Below, in pieces: positions 1 to 11,175 of a stretch of DNA of 64,000 bases. Made by a program: the position numbers and the translations under genes. Below the pieces are notes generated by a model. The model was not told the DNA's origin. It saw only the letters and a list, made by a program, of their open reading frames with translations, and made no database searches. Source of the stretch: Lithospermum erythrorhizon (Eukaryota > Streptophyta > Magnoliopsida > Boraginales > Boraginaceae); assembly GCA_019722365.1 (NCBI GenBank), contig JADFUC010002318.1:18495-82494 (forward strand), read 5' to 3'. Within the stretch, counting starts at the first letter, position 1. Each line of letters opens with the position of its first letter.

Positions 1-250
1 AGTGCGAACACAATATGACTGGCTCCAAATGGGTGTGGGTGGATAGTTTTCATGATTTCTGGTTGTCGCGATCATCTGTTACCAAGCACACCATGTTGCG
101 TTAACGCATCGACCCACAGTGTGACGCGTCGTATACGACATGTAGCCATCGCGTCGTGAGGAAGGTCGATCTTGTATGATGAGTGATTTCTCTTTCAACT
201 CGTTGGAAGCACCGTTCCTGATCACTCATTCCAGGCAAATGGAACTCCTT
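1..250 (-). pseudogene. Gypsy A RNase H fragment
   Basis: The minus strand gives a degraded version of the Ty3/gypsy RNase H core. Pieces reading DALTQHGV, SRQPEIM and a terminal VFAL line up with the usual segments in which a conserved Asp is followed by V-L-M-Q, then ASRQLK, then the ELAAVVFAL end. Stops and frame changes interrupt it and it is cut by the window start. This domain normally degrades the RNA strand of the RNA:DNA hybrid during reverse transcription. It follows the RT connection region directly. Confidence 0.72.
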
Positions 251-252
251 TT

Positions 253-1160
253 CTAGTCAACTTTGGTCATGGGTGTGTAATAATTGAGAAGTCTTGTATA
301 AATCTCCGATAGTATCCCATTAGACCCAGAGGAAACTCCGTATTTGATGTATTTAATTAAGATTCGTTCCAAATTCATCCACGAACTGACCTTTTGAGGA
401 TCGAAACACTTATACCCTCTCCAATCCACATGGCCCAGGCGCACTTTCTCGGCCAAAATTCACACTTGGAAAATTTGGCATACAATTCATTTTCCTCAAG
501 TCTACAGCACTTGATCCTCAGAGTGTTCTTCGTACTCTCCTACGCTACGGGAATATATCAAAATATGGTCAATGAGCATACCACAAATTTATCTAGTAAG
601 TGCGGAACACCCGATTCATAGAATCCATAAATGCGGCGAGGGGCATTAAATTGACAGATGGCATACTTAAAAACTTCATTAGTGCCCGTATCTTTGTTCT
701 ACAAAGTACGACTTTGTCACGTCGTCCTCCTTATCCTCAATTGATGGTAGCGACCTCGAAATTCGATCTTAGAAATACGGGCATCCTTCCAATTGATCAA
801 AGCGAATCTTCGATCTAGGCAGCGGATATCGATTCTTAATGGTTACTTTGTTGTTTATACATAATCGTCTGTGACCTCGAATCCATCCGCCTTAGCGACA
901 AATAACTTTGAACTCCCCGAGGTGAACTGCTTGGTCGAATGAATCCTTTATCAGCCGATTCTGCGGTGCGTTTCAACTCCTTGACTCCTTGGGAGCCATT
1001 CTATAAGGTGCCATAGAAATCGGAGTAGTACGGGAATCAGTATAGAAAACTCAGCATCTCGCGGGAGGAAGTCAGGCAATTCCTCGAAATACATCAAACA
1101 TACTCTCTATGACATGCACCTCTTTCAAATCAACGCCTAACACTTGTCAATGCAACGTGG
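253..1160 (-). pseudogene. Gypsy A reverse transcriptase
   Basis: Conserved Ty3/gypsy RT blocks appear in order on the minus strand but in several frames. They are: the ISMAPYRMAPKE lead-in near 1,000; a GFIRPSSSP block near 930; a YPLPR block near 820; a SGYHQ-like block near 755; the NAPAAFMD-type segment near 620; the catalytic box at 560-580, read as LIDHILIYS; and the LGHV-to-YYRRF-like connection at 253-456. The family box is F-I-D-D, and here the second aspartate reads as histidine. With several frameshifts the protein cannot be made. No single open frame spans more than about 70 codons. Confidence 0.88.
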
Positions 1161-1259
1161 GCAAGAATAACCAATACATCCACTTCTCGACATGCTTGCT
1201 AGACGCTAAAGAGAAATGAGACAAAGAGGAAAGGATTTTTTCTATCACCTAGGAAGAAG

Positions 1260-1894
1260 ATCTTAGATCTACCGAGGACTAGATATTTCAATCTTCTTAA
1301 GATGACAATCTATATTTGCGTGATGTTTCCCCAAACCAATCCGTTTCAGAGAATAAAGATCAAAATCATTCATCTCAAAGGTAATAAATCTATCTCCGGA
1401 CATTGATTTCGATACTTATGGGACATTTCTAAGTACCTTGCTCCCAATCTTATGAGACTCCCATGAGTTAGAATTAGAAGTGGAATAGCAAAATTTCGAG
1501 TTTTACAAGGTCTGTTGGGGAGAATTTCGAGAGAATATAAAGGTGAGCTAGCTCGGAATCAAAAGCAGACTTTGAAACACCAACCAGCATAAATTTAAAG
1601 TACACATGACCACCAGGGAATCACGAGCTTCTATTTGAGTAGCGCAAATATACGCTTGCAGCTAGTTCAGCGCCCTTTGACTAGTCAGCGACCTTGCTAC
1701 GACTACTGACTCCGCCCAAGCCTCTACATTTGAATCGACCTCCGCGGCTTCATTGATAGCCTCTACCTCGGTATCTTGGAGTAAATGTCTTTAGCGCTCC
1801 GAGCTTAACGCTCTGCACAAGGGACAATCAGCTTGACAATGTGCCGCTTCACAGCTGACAATAGATAACGAGCCACCTTTGTCTCGGCATTCGC
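1260..1894 (-). pseudogene. Gypsy A aspartic protease remnant
   Basis: Near 1,290-1,380 on the minus strand a segment reading GKHHANIDCHLKKIEI matches the conserved tail of the retropepsin domain in plant Ty3/gypsy elements, which usually follows a D-F-D-V-I-L-G-M-D-W-L block. The D-F-D start is visible but the middle is degraded. The upstream DTG-type active site is not recognisable. The remnant lies between the zinc-knuckle area of gag and the RT lead-in, as expected. It is assigned mainly on that one block and its position. Confidence 0.6.
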
Positions 1895-2860
1895 TCACAT
1901 GACCGGTTTACCACAAGCGGAAGCTTGCCCGTAGTCATTTCTGCTCCTCTGATACCTGCAGGATTCCCCGGACCGATTAAAAGACACGGGCATAAGCAGT
2001 AATGCGGGTGAGGGTGGCAGGAGCACTAAGCCCGACTGCATGCTGACCCTTGTTGTGATGGGCGTCCACGAAACCCAGGCTTCGGCCCGACCCGGCCATG
2101 TTGGAAGCCTCATATCTTCCTCTTTTCTCCCCGCCCCTCTTTGGACGCTCGTAAAATCCATCTACACTGTAAAAGGCGTCATTTACTAGCTCATGGAAAG
2201 TTGTATAATTTTTGAGTGATAACACAGTGCGAATCTCCCGTATCATTAAGTCCGCGAACACCGATCCTCTTCCCGCCGGTAAGTTCTCAGGAAGTAGGCA
2301 GCGAGATCAGATCTTTTCGTAGTCATTTATACTCTTGCCCTTTGCTTGGTGGATCGATTCTGACATATGCGCTTTGAAGACAAAAGCTCCTCGAAATAAT
2401 TCCGCAGTGATCATGACACACGGTGTCCATGACGCGATCAAAGATACGTATGCAGTCTCCCGCGATCTCGAGCTCCAGCGCGTGCGTCATGCCAGTCTTG
2501 AATCACGGTCCTCGAACTCCCCAGTAACTCCTTAGGCTCAAAATATACTCTCCAGTCTCGAGAATGAACTCTAATGCTGAATAGGAGAATCGGCCCAGTG
2601 AAACTTGGTGGGTCAAGCAGACGGTCAAATAACTACTGCATAACTCCGCCTCACTTGCCCGGCGGCGGAACTCTTGTCTCTCGATCTCCACCCGAATTTA
2701 TCCCGATCCCGTGGCAGGCACTAGGCTGCATCATTGCCCTACATTTACTATCCACATTACCATGGCTACCTTTTCTACCGCTTTCTAGCGCCTCACCGCG
2801 GCTCCTGCCATTGCGCCCCACTTTGGCTGCTGCTTTCTGGCGGCGCTGACAGCAGACCTA
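1895..2860 (-). pseudogene. Gypsy A gag remnant
   Basis: The frame at 1,977-2,261 reads REIRTVLSLKNYTTFHELV, the capsid-like segment typical of plant gypsy gag proteins, followed by a basic GGEKRGRYE stretch. Downstream, near 1,900, ACGKPVM looks like the start of a CCHC zinc knuckle of which the rest is lost. Upstream, at 2,620-2,690, RQEFRRR resembles the conserved gag block before the capsid domain. The N-terminus is not defined. In an intact element gag would form the virus-like particle and bind element RNA. Frames are interrupted by stops. Confidence 0.65.
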
Positions 2861-3000
2861 CGTGGTGGCGTCACGGCAGTCTCTGAAATATGAGAAGAAA
2901 GAAGAAATCGAGACCTCACAAGAAAACTTCAATAGTGACAACTCTACAACAACTATCAACTGGCATAACCACTGAGGACACCATAAAGACCACAGACACA

Positions 3001-3016
3001 GGCTCACAAATACCAA
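3001..3016 (-). other. Primer-binding site of gypsy A
   Basis: Four bases inside the LTR end, the minus strand reads TTGGTATTTGTGAGCC. This is a mutated version of TGGTATCAGAGCC, the complement of the 3' end of plant initiator tRNA-Met. Its position fixes the inner LTR boundary near 3,021. Confidence 0.65.
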
Positions 3017-3020
3017 GAAT

Positions 3021-5422
3021 TGTAGCAGCCACTTTGAAAGTCGGCCGCCGAGGTTAAGATCATTAACAACACATATGCGAGTCACCAAGCGATGGATACA
3101 ATAACAACATAACCTGTGACATTATCAAAATAAAGCTCCTATTTCCGTCATTAATTGTTCCAACGATACATCGACAAAATATGAGGACAAGAACACATAT
3201 CGAAATACATCGTAAGGAAAGTATGACAACAGACTGCGTCAATATAATACTGACCCTTTGATCCTCGAATATACAAATTTTGACAAAAGAAATGGTGATG
3301 AGGACTTCTATGCCGCGCTTTCTTCTAGATCTTGGCGCGGCTCGGCAAACAGATCCTCGGCCACTTCATGATGCTCCTGAGACCTAGGCATAAAACGCCC
3401 GCCCGCAGAGAATAGAAATTCGGCTATTAAGGCGAGTGAATACAAATATCACGAGATTTGGTCCCTCGCTATATTTTCGAGGCCGATATATATATATATA
3501 CAATTATTAACGAGTTACATGATGAATAAGCGTCAAAGTCACCGAGAGATAATACTGCGTGAGCTCTGACCACGAATAACACGTACTGCATCTAATGGAA
3601 ACAATCACAACACACAAAATGCGTCAAATGAGAATCCGCCTCCAAATAATACACATATGAGAATCCGCCTCAAATAATACACATATGAGAATCCGCTCAA
3701 ATAATAAGCATATGAGGAATCCGCTCAAATAATCGGATAGGGCCTCACCAATCCTCCCGGTAGAGGCTCGCCTCAATGTGCATATCGCACAGGCCTCCGA
3801 ATCGGAAGGCGACCCTCATGATATGCAAACCTCGGTCGGAGTCGCCACCGCTCCTTAGTAACACATAAATCAATCGACGTCATTGTACTTTGACCCATGT
3901 ACTGTGTATGACCCACATATATAACCACCAGGTCTCGCCAATATAATCATGTTCTGGCTATCTCATGATATAAGTCATAATCACTAATATCTCATTATAT
4001 GAATTATAGTCTCAATTATCTCATAATATAACTTAAAATCTCCATTACTTCATCATATGAATCAGAATCAAAATGTACACATAATATCAATTATAATCTC
4101 AATTATTTCAAAGTATAACTCATAAATCTCAATTTCCACATAATATCAGTCATGGTCCACACTTGATACACATATCGAATAATCTCAAAATATCATATGT
4201 AGTATATACAACATATTATACATAAAAAGGTTCCCGTCATTGAGATTTGTACTCACCAGTCCAAAGTAGTAACAATGACCATGGCGATGCCGTGCTAGAT
4301 CCGGCTCAATTCATTCAAAGAAATTAGATATTATAATACATTCCATAGAGTCCTCTCTTAACATATATGTGTACCCCAAAGTGTTATACGCGTCTCACGA
4401 TTGAATTTATAACTCTTAGCAAGGATTATTCGAGATTGATATAAGTATAACATTCGGCAATAACTATATTCAAATCGCCAACCATAAAATCTCGGTATTA
4501 GGTCATCACTGAATTACTCGACAATAACCTCCTAAACACGTTCTAAACAGCGGTAATCCATTGACAACTAATTAATCCATTCATCTGACCTCAATTCAAT
4601 CACGAAAAGCTATCTGAACTTTCCCAAGGCTTTCTCAACTAAATTCTATCCATATCCAAACCAATAATTCTATACGAAAACAACCATATTAAAGTCGCTA
4701 ACCTCATATTACCATTTAATGTCAATTTAAGAAAAGTCAATAAAAGTCAACATAACAACTTTACGGCACAACCCCGATAACTACTTTCAAGAAATCATCG
4801 CTAAATCTCCGCGTCTCGAGATAACATTTCTATACCATAATATATCCAAGATCTAAAAGTCAACAAAATTTCTTAAAAGTCAACTCTTCCAAAACTCAAG
4901 AAATACTCCAAAAGATTTGAACTTTCTTACCTCAAAGCGTAGAGAATGTCTCGGGGAATCTCTCCCGAGGGAAAATTTTAGGGCAAAAGCTCGCCAAATT
5001 TGGAAGAAAATTGAAGAACAAAATCAAGGGAGAAAATGGTGGAGAAAATTACATTAAGAGGGAGAGGAGAAAGAGAGACTCAGGTTGTGTTTGAATAATC
5101 TTGAAGGTGATAAGGATGAGATTAAAAAAGTACCAAGTAAGTCCTTCAAAAAATATCTGGTAGCTCGACACCGTTAGGTTTTATTTCGATTTCGTCTCGA
5201 TTTAACAACACAATAATATAACTTTTAACTTCTAATCCCCAAATCATATTATACCACTTTCGATTACAACTTTAAAATCTTAAATACCAAATCGCTTATT
5301 TATCAACCGATCGATTAATTAAATATCTCAACGATTCAACCGAAAATTTCGATTTCTCTCGAAATACTCCACGAGCAACTAGTATACTATTTCATAATAA
5401 TGTCACAGACGGGTTATCCACA
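3021..5422 (-). repeat. 5' LTR of gypsy A
   Basis: On the minus strand the LTR starts TGTGGATAACCCGTCTG at 5,422 and ends near GGCTGCTACA at 3,021. It shares long stretches with the plus-strand LTRs at 15,727 and 21,489. Examples are the AGTATACTAGTTGCTCGTGG motif near 5,390, CAAATCTTTTGGAGTATTTC near 4,910, and the GCCTTATGCCTAGG-like block near 3,395. It is about 600 bp shorter than those LTRs, so it carries internal deletions. The 3,621-3,733 minisatellite lies inside it. Confidence 0.85.
3621..3733. repeat. Minisatellite, about 29 bp x 4
   Basis: Four consecutive copies of a unit containing CATATGAGAATCCGCCTC followed by AAATAATACA, with small indels. It lies inside the LTR of gypsy A and has no clear counterpart in the two plus-strand LTRs, so it probably expanded locally. 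Confidence 0.8.
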
Positions 5423-5555
5423 AGACTTAACATATGTTGCCACTTGAACTCAGCATTCATATTTTTTATGATAGTGCCGCTCCGGTATATCTCGGACAAT
5501 GATAGTGATGCGGTGGAGGAAAACGTGGAAAAATAGTTGAAATGCGTTTATGTTT

Positions 5556-5690
5556 AACTTTAGTGTTTGAGAACATTGAATGGCCTAGTGGTTAGGAGGC
5601 CTTTCAGTGACTTAGACGTCCTGGGTTCGATTCTTATTGTAAGGGGTGGTGGGTTTTTTTTTTTTTTTAAAAAAAAAACTTTAATGTTTG
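5556..5690 (+). mobile_element. tRNA-derived SINE with target-site duplications
   Basis: The body at 5,570-5,676 starts with a Pol III A-box (TGGCCTAGTGG, 5,581-5,591) and a B-box (GGTTCGATTC, 5,624-5,633), spaced as in a tRNA. It ends in T15 followed by an A run. Direct repeats flank it: AACTTTAGTGTTTG at 5,556-5,569 and AACTTTAATGTTTG at 5,677-5,690 (13 of 14 identical). That proves retroposition by target-primed insertion. The cloverleaf stems do not pair convincingly, so it is not a tRNA gene. SINEs depend on LINE reverse transcriptase, and none is present in the window. Confidence 0.85.
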
Positions 5691-6349
5691 TCTCCTCTAT
5701 AAATAGACATACTATTATAATTATATTCAAACAATTCAATTTAATAACCGTAACTATTTTCCCGGAGGTTTCCCTTTACTTGGCTAGGTATTAGACTCTA
5801 CTAGGTGTAATCGAGCTTGTTTAGTAATATACATTTAAGTTGCAGGAAAAGCACATTGTGACATATTTAGCCCACCTAGTGCAAGTGTTAATAGAACTCT
5901 ATTTAGATTTTTATTACAATTTGGCAAAATATCCTGAAATCGACCCCATATTTGCTATACCTGATATCTTTTTTATTTGAAAATTATTACGTTTTTGGTA
6001 TGAAATGACAATTATACACCTCATTAAATGAACTACCGATTTCCTCATTCGTTCTTCAAATTCATTTCCCTTTCGATTTTCCTCTCCTTAGCTTTTAGAT
6101 TTTCCTACCATTTCTCTCTAAATTCTTGTTTCTTTACTTACAATTCCTAGAGATTCGATACTAATCAATAAGATTTGTGTTTGAATTTTTTGAAGTAAAC
6201 AGTTAAGCTTGTGCTAATTTGATATTGTATTATATTTAATCTTTGATTTATATACTTCTTTTGTTCAAAAAATTAAATGTATTGTATATTTATTACTATC
6301 TACAATATTTTATTGTGCTTGAATATATATTTATTGAGAAATTATGAAT

Positions 6350-6570
6350 TCATTATAATCAGTTATAATGTCATAGTGCGTTATAAAAGCGTTATAATAC
6401 GTTATCATGGAATTTATAATACATGTTACGTTATAAAACACTATAATACATTATCATGCATTATAATACATGTTACGTTATAAAACATTATCATGCATTA
6501 TAATACATTATCATGCATTCTAGTTTATTATGTTGCACTATAATCTTGTATAATTCATTACACGTTATCA
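6350..6570. repeat. AT-rich tandem repeat (TTATAATACATTATCATGCA type)
   Basis: Short units combining GTTATAATACA, TTATCATGCA and ACATGTTACGTTATAAAAC recur about ten times in 220 bp. Related TTATAAT and TTATACT words recur at 6,905-6,980 and 8,140-8,290, so the same simple family sits on both sides of the gypsy fragment. Confidence 0.7.
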
Positions 6571-7084
6571 TGCATTAATATTATAGTTTGAAAAGCGAAA
6601 TAATATCAGTAAAAATAATGTACAGATTGAATATAGCAGAATATGGTTTTCATTAACTGCTTTGAATGTAATTTTTATTTCTATTAATACAAGAATAATA
6701 TAATGCTGACATTGAATATGAAATTCAAATGATTTATTTTTTCAAATATGAAGAGTACAATGTATTATCTCTACTCAGTTTGAGCTTCAATCCTCGTGTA
6801 GTGTTGTTACTAAATCTACATTCCAAATATGCCATGTTTTTACTCAGCAGATCTCTCTTACTTGGCCATATTTTTACATTTAACAATCAAATATCAAAAT
6901 TAATACAATGTGTTATAATGGATAATAATGTTATATAATTGATTATAATATAGTATAATAATTATATCAAATTATATTGTATTACATCACAACACAAGTT
7001 AAAATTAAAAGCATTCAATATTTTTGTTAGGAACTCTCAAATAACAACCTCAAAAACCCAACTAATAAACATATGATAATTCAA

Positions 7085-8120
7085 TTATTAAATGGGCTGA
7101 TCTAGAGGCGTAGCGAGATTGGGTCATTCGAAAATGGTCGAGAATGATGAAGCCCGAATAAATGGACTGGGTCCACGGGCGTCGGCTTCAGTAAAGAAGG
7201 AAGAGGACCGTTGGAAGATTAACTTGGCTTGACTCGGCTCCATTAAAGGAAATAATTAAGTCCGTAATTCGTAGTCCATATATTAGTACATAAAGTAATC
7301 GTCGGCGAACTATAAAGATAAAACTTTAGACAAATCAAGTAAGTTCACTTTGACAAATACTCTCTCTTTTCATAAACTAGAAACTCTTTCAATCATTTCT
7401 TGACTTGATCATTAAATTTGTTTCGGTAGAGACAGCAGTCTTTGTTTTCTCGGAACTCTCGTTTGGATCCAGAAGTATCAAAGCTCGGTTTGGAGGATTT
7501 GTAATCCGGCCCAACACCAAAACAGGCAGGATAAACGTTGGTACCCAGCTATTTGGGAGACTTGCATTAAGAAAGTCACCACCCACATATTTCAACTATT
7601 ATCATGGAAACAAATTGGGTAAGGCAACAACCTTGAGGGAAATGATGGACTCGACACTAGAGCCCAACTCCACTGAGTTTCCAAATTTGTCCTTCTCCCG
7701 GAAGGATTTTGAAGGGATAGAGTGCCCACATCAGGACCCTGCAGTCGTCGCTTGTGATAGCCAACCGAGGTGGGGCCAGGATCTTTGGTAGGCATAGGGA
7801 GCTCGGTGGACATCTGATACAGATGCATATCTCAAGTTAGGGATGAGCCGAGGGCGCGGTCCCGGACCGTTGGCCATTCCGTTTGTGGGGTTCGCAGATA
7901 TAGTAAGCCCGTTAGGCGTTTCAGGCCTACATGGTTGCAAATGGGAAGCGTCCATGACGGTCACCGAGGATGGTAGAGTTCGCCGTGTGGACATGGCAGA
8001 TAGAACTCTGATGGAATAGGCCCGGCCAACATTGTCCTGGTCCGGGCGGTGGTATCCTCGCTCCTTGAAGTTGAAGTTGAAGTTCCCAGCGCGTGTATGG
8101 GGCCCAGGAGAGATAAAGAG
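7085..8120 (+). pseudogene. Ty3/gypsy fragment with gag-protease junction
   Basis: This GC-richer island sits in AT-rich DNA. From 7,690 the plus strand reads FSRKDFEGIECPHQDPAVVA and then, one frame over, ANRGGARIF. This is the block just before and into the aspartic protease of Tat/Ogre-like gypsy elements, where it normally continues to a D(S/T)G active site. Degraded protease-like text continues to about 8,050, ending near ARPTLS. The first 500 bp, before 7,560, may be an LTR end. No RT follows, so this is a deletion fragment. The family assignment rests on the protein pattern from memory and was not searched. Confidence 0.6.
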
Positions 8121-8912
8121 GGTAAAAAAGGATGTATTATACTTAGTTATACTTAATTATAGAAAGTTATATTATATTATACTAAATTATAACAAGTTAT
8201 AACACCTTATATCAAATTATAATACACTATAAGTTATACTAGTATGTTGTGTCATGATACATCTAATTATAATGGGTTATAACATAACATAAGGTCATGA
8301 AAAGCATGTTAATAGAAGTCAAAATTAAAAACATTCAAACTTTTGTGAAATAAAACACAAATAATACAAATAACAACCTCAAAATTCCAAATAACACAAA
8401 TGCAACACACATAAAACACAGATCTGCTAAAAATATAATTTTAATTCAAAATATTTTGTTTAAAGTAACAAAATTCAATTCTTTTTTGTTTAACAAACTC
8501 AAAACTCCAAATAACTTACACAAAGAGCACTCATATGTTAAAAATATAGTTTTTAGAGTGGTAGCATATAAAAAATTTTGAAGAAAAAACATAATTTACT
8601 TCACAACTACCAAGATTAGGTAGAAATTTTAGGACTAACTTAGATTATTTGAAGTGTTTAACTTTTTTGTGGTTAAGAGAATGGAAATTTTAGGGAGATA
8701 AAGTGGTGGTAGGAGGAGAGGAGAGGTTTTAGTGAGAGAAGGTGAATTTGTGTAATGAGAAATATCTTGGCTGAAATGGGCGACAGTATGGAGATATGGG
8801 GGCAAGGGGATAAATTAGTCATTTAACATGTTAAAGTATGGTGTTTAGTTAATAAATTTTTTTTTGTGTGTTTAGGCACATACCATGGGTTGACCATGAT
8901 ATTTTGTCAAAT

Positions 8913-9310
8913 TTCTTGGAGATCAGGGCCGTCTAATTCACAATGAGGGCCATGTTCCAAGTCATCAAAATATTTTTCTTTAAACAAGATGGCCGGGGCC
9001 CTGTCTTGAGGTCGAAGCTCACGTAGAAATTATGGGCGGGCTAGGGGCAAATTTAAAAAATGGGATGGGAAAACTTTAACTAAAAAAGCCTTAAACTAAA
9101 ATGAACCATCAATTACAACAAAAATAGGAAGCGAATTGGTGCTAAGATGACTTGAACTCATACACATTTGATTTTTGCACCGTTGTCTTTACCAATTTAG
9201 CTAGAATTTCATTTGCAATTCAAATGATATATAAAATATCACCTCTATATTTGGGACCACTTTTTAGAAAAACCTTTTTTAACTCTTGTTGGAAAATGCT
9301 TGTTTAGAAT
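8913..9310 (-). other. Intergenic stretch with a decayed tRNA-like (SINE) module
   Basis: No coding potential is seen. At 9,145-9,208 the minus strand holds an A-box-like TAGCTAAATTGGTAAAG and, about 40 bp on, a B-box-like GAGTTCAAGTC, as in tRNA-derived SINE heads. The rest is unassigned DNA before the copia LTR. Confidence 0.4.
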
Positions 9311-9960
9311 ATTGGGGCGAAATTTCAATTGTTGAAAATCAGCCATGTTCGACTAAAATAAGGATAAAGTGGGGAGGTTCCAGAATATTGTTCTCTCCAC
9401 TTAAGATGCCTTGATTTTAGGGATAACGAGTGGAAGGTTCTGGAACCCCACTATAGTCGAACAAGGAGAAAATAGGGGAGGTTTTGTTGTCTTGAAACTC
9501 TAGTATTCTAGAATGTTCTTCTTAAGGAGGTGGAAAAATTTCACCACATCACTTTGAAAACCTTAAAAGTAGGGATTTTGACCCCTATATGAAAACCTCT
9601 TTTGGAGATGAAAAAACTTGCACCAATTCTTCCGACTTTTGAAGTTGAGAATTCTCTCTTTCCCCCATTTCATCCTAGTCAACTAGTAGGTAGAGAAATC
9701 CCTTTTGATTTTTACCTTGACCTAAATCAACGGTTTAATGTATTTTAAAGAGCTGTCTGACTCGCGGAGGGTTCGTTCGTACATTGGTGTGGACGTTCTT
9801 AGAGACAATCTCGTTGATTGTTCAAAGTCTCTCATGACTATTCCTTTGCAAATCCCGGAGAATTTACACACTTGTATGTTATTGTTTTATTATATTAGTA
9901 GAAGATGCCCAGTTCTGGGGTTTTTGTAATTGTTACTTTAATCTGTAAAACCAAACAATG
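9311..9960 (+). repeat. 5' LTR of copia B
   Basis: Homologous to 15,674-15,726 joined to 24,598-25,190, and to 39,999-40,547. All share AGAATATTGGGG near the start, TCACCACAT and TTTTGACCCC in the middle, and a TTTTTGTAATTGTTA-like end. The left edge is uncertain: the other copies extend further left by 100-200 bp, so this LTR may be 5'-truncated. The TATA region at 9,583-9,592 reads CCCTATATGAAA, a damaged form of the CTATATAAAG seen in element C. Confidence 0.75.
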
Positions 9961-10314
9961 CCATCATAAACCAAATCGGTTTATGTATTATTGAATCTGA
10001 ATTTTATGTGTTAGAATTGTAATTAGATAATTTTAATTTAGATTGTAAAAATATTTTAACTAAATAATTACATATGATTAAATTGTTAATCATCTTCGAA
10101 AATAATAAATGTAGTTAAATTAGTTTCGATTTCGAATCGATTAAAAGCGTGGTTTTCATAAAAGTGCGTGCAGGAGCAGTGCGGCCAAAGCAGCGCATGG
10201 ATTGGTGGCGGTGGCGTGCATGGCGTCGACTAGGGTTTTGACCCGAGTCGACTCGGTGCGGCTTCGACGTGACTTCAGTTCGACTCGAGGTTGCTGCGTC
10301 GTGTGCCCACGTGT

Positions 10315-11175
10315 AGGGATGGCCATATTGAGAAAAACCAAATCACCCTGATTTGAACTGAGTTGTTTCGATTTTTTTTGAAACCCAAACCGACGAGCTT
10401 TGAATAATTTGAAAACCGAAATAATTTGACGGTTTGCGGTTTACCCCAGGCAGATCTCTTGAACGAATCGCTTAGCGATCACTTATATATATTTTATTTT
10501 TAATTTTATTATATATTTGAAGTTAATGTTTAATTATTTATAATATATTGATATTTAGATTGGATTAAAATTTAATATTAAACTTGGATCATGATTTTAA
10601 TAAAATCATATTTGTATGGCCCATTTAAATTAGACTTGTAAATTATACGAGTATTAGATTATTAGTTAGTGTTCACTGGTTACTAGTTAGTAATCATATG
10701 TTAGCTCATTTAGCTTTGTATAGCTTAGATTTTAAAAGTTTTATTGTTTAATGTGCAATTTCTTATTTAGATTTGTTTTGCTCACGTGGTGTAGCTCAAA
10801 TTCCACATCGGTTTATATGAACGATTCTCTTGATATTAACTTGTTATTTTATTTTCTTGACATATAATGAAGAAGAAAGCCAATAAAATTAAGATAGTGA
10901 ATGACTTTTTAGAAAAATAGTTGGAGTCGTTACTTTTCGATTTATCATCGAATTATGTTTATGTTCGTATTAGAGATTAAAAGATTTGTGTTGTTTAACT
11001 TTTAATACTTATACGGTTGTTTTTGTATGTCGATATTACATCGTAAAAAACCGAATAATACCAAATACATACAGAGAAAATCGATTTACACTACACGAAA
11101 ACCGAATAAACCCGATTTCCACGAACCAGAAAAATCGAATATGCGGGTTAATGCGGCTTAGCGCCTAATAGCACC
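10315..11175. mobile_element. Insertion in the copia B leader, possibly hAT-like
   Basis: This 860-bp block starts near TAGGGATGGCCAT and ends near CGATGGCCGTCCG. The flanking CACGTG-type GC-rich leader in B continues directly in copia C (40,990-41,100) without it, so it is an insertion specific to B. Both ends are rich in AACCGAA and its complement, a feature of some plant hAT MITEs. Clear terminal inverted repeats and target duplications were not found. No ORF longer than 60 codons is convincing. Confidence 0.4.

Larger units (their letters stand above)
1..5422 (-). mobile_element. Ty3/gypsy LTR retrotransposon A, 5' two-thirds, decayed
   Basis: Read on the minus strand, the order is LTR (5,422 to 3,021), primer-binding site, gag remnant, protease remnant, reverse transcriptase and RNase H. 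Integrase and the 3' LTR would lie left of the window. The order RT, RNase H, then integrase is the Ty3/gypsy order, inferred here because only RT and RNase H are visible. All domains are broken by frameshifts and stops, so this is a dead copy. The LTR belongs to the same family as the 3-kb LTRs at 15,727-24,597, in opposite orientation. The long LTR and iMet primer site fit a Tekay/Del-type chromovirus, but the chromodomain region is outside the window, so the lineage is inferred. Confidence 0.88.
5919..8912. mobile_element. Possible non-autonomous terminal-inverted-repeat element
   Basis: The left end (ATTTGGCAAAATATCCTGA at 5,919) and the reverse complement of the right end (ATTTGACAAAATATCATGG, ending at 8,912) match over about 45 bp with a few gaps. 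A second weaker match lies around the ATTAAATGA-type segment 80-90 bp inside. The interior is very AT-rich, carries TTATAATAC-type repeats, and holds a gypsy fragment at 7,085-8,120. No transposase is seen. A Mutator-like non-autonomous element is one option. Target duplications were not identified, so the boundaries are tentative. Confidence 0.4.

Noticed and set aside
2335..2849. Plus-strand frames of 66 and 91 codons
   Set aside because: They oppose the gag remnant of gypsy A, whose motifs are on the minus strand.
5570..5650. Possible tRNA gene
   Set aside because: A and B boxes are present, but acceptor and anticodon stems do not pair, and it is flanked by target duplications and tails, so it is a SINE.
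10156..10341. 61-codon GC-rich minus frame
   Set aside because: It lies in the GC-rich start of the copia B leader, runs into the B-specific insertion and has no motif.
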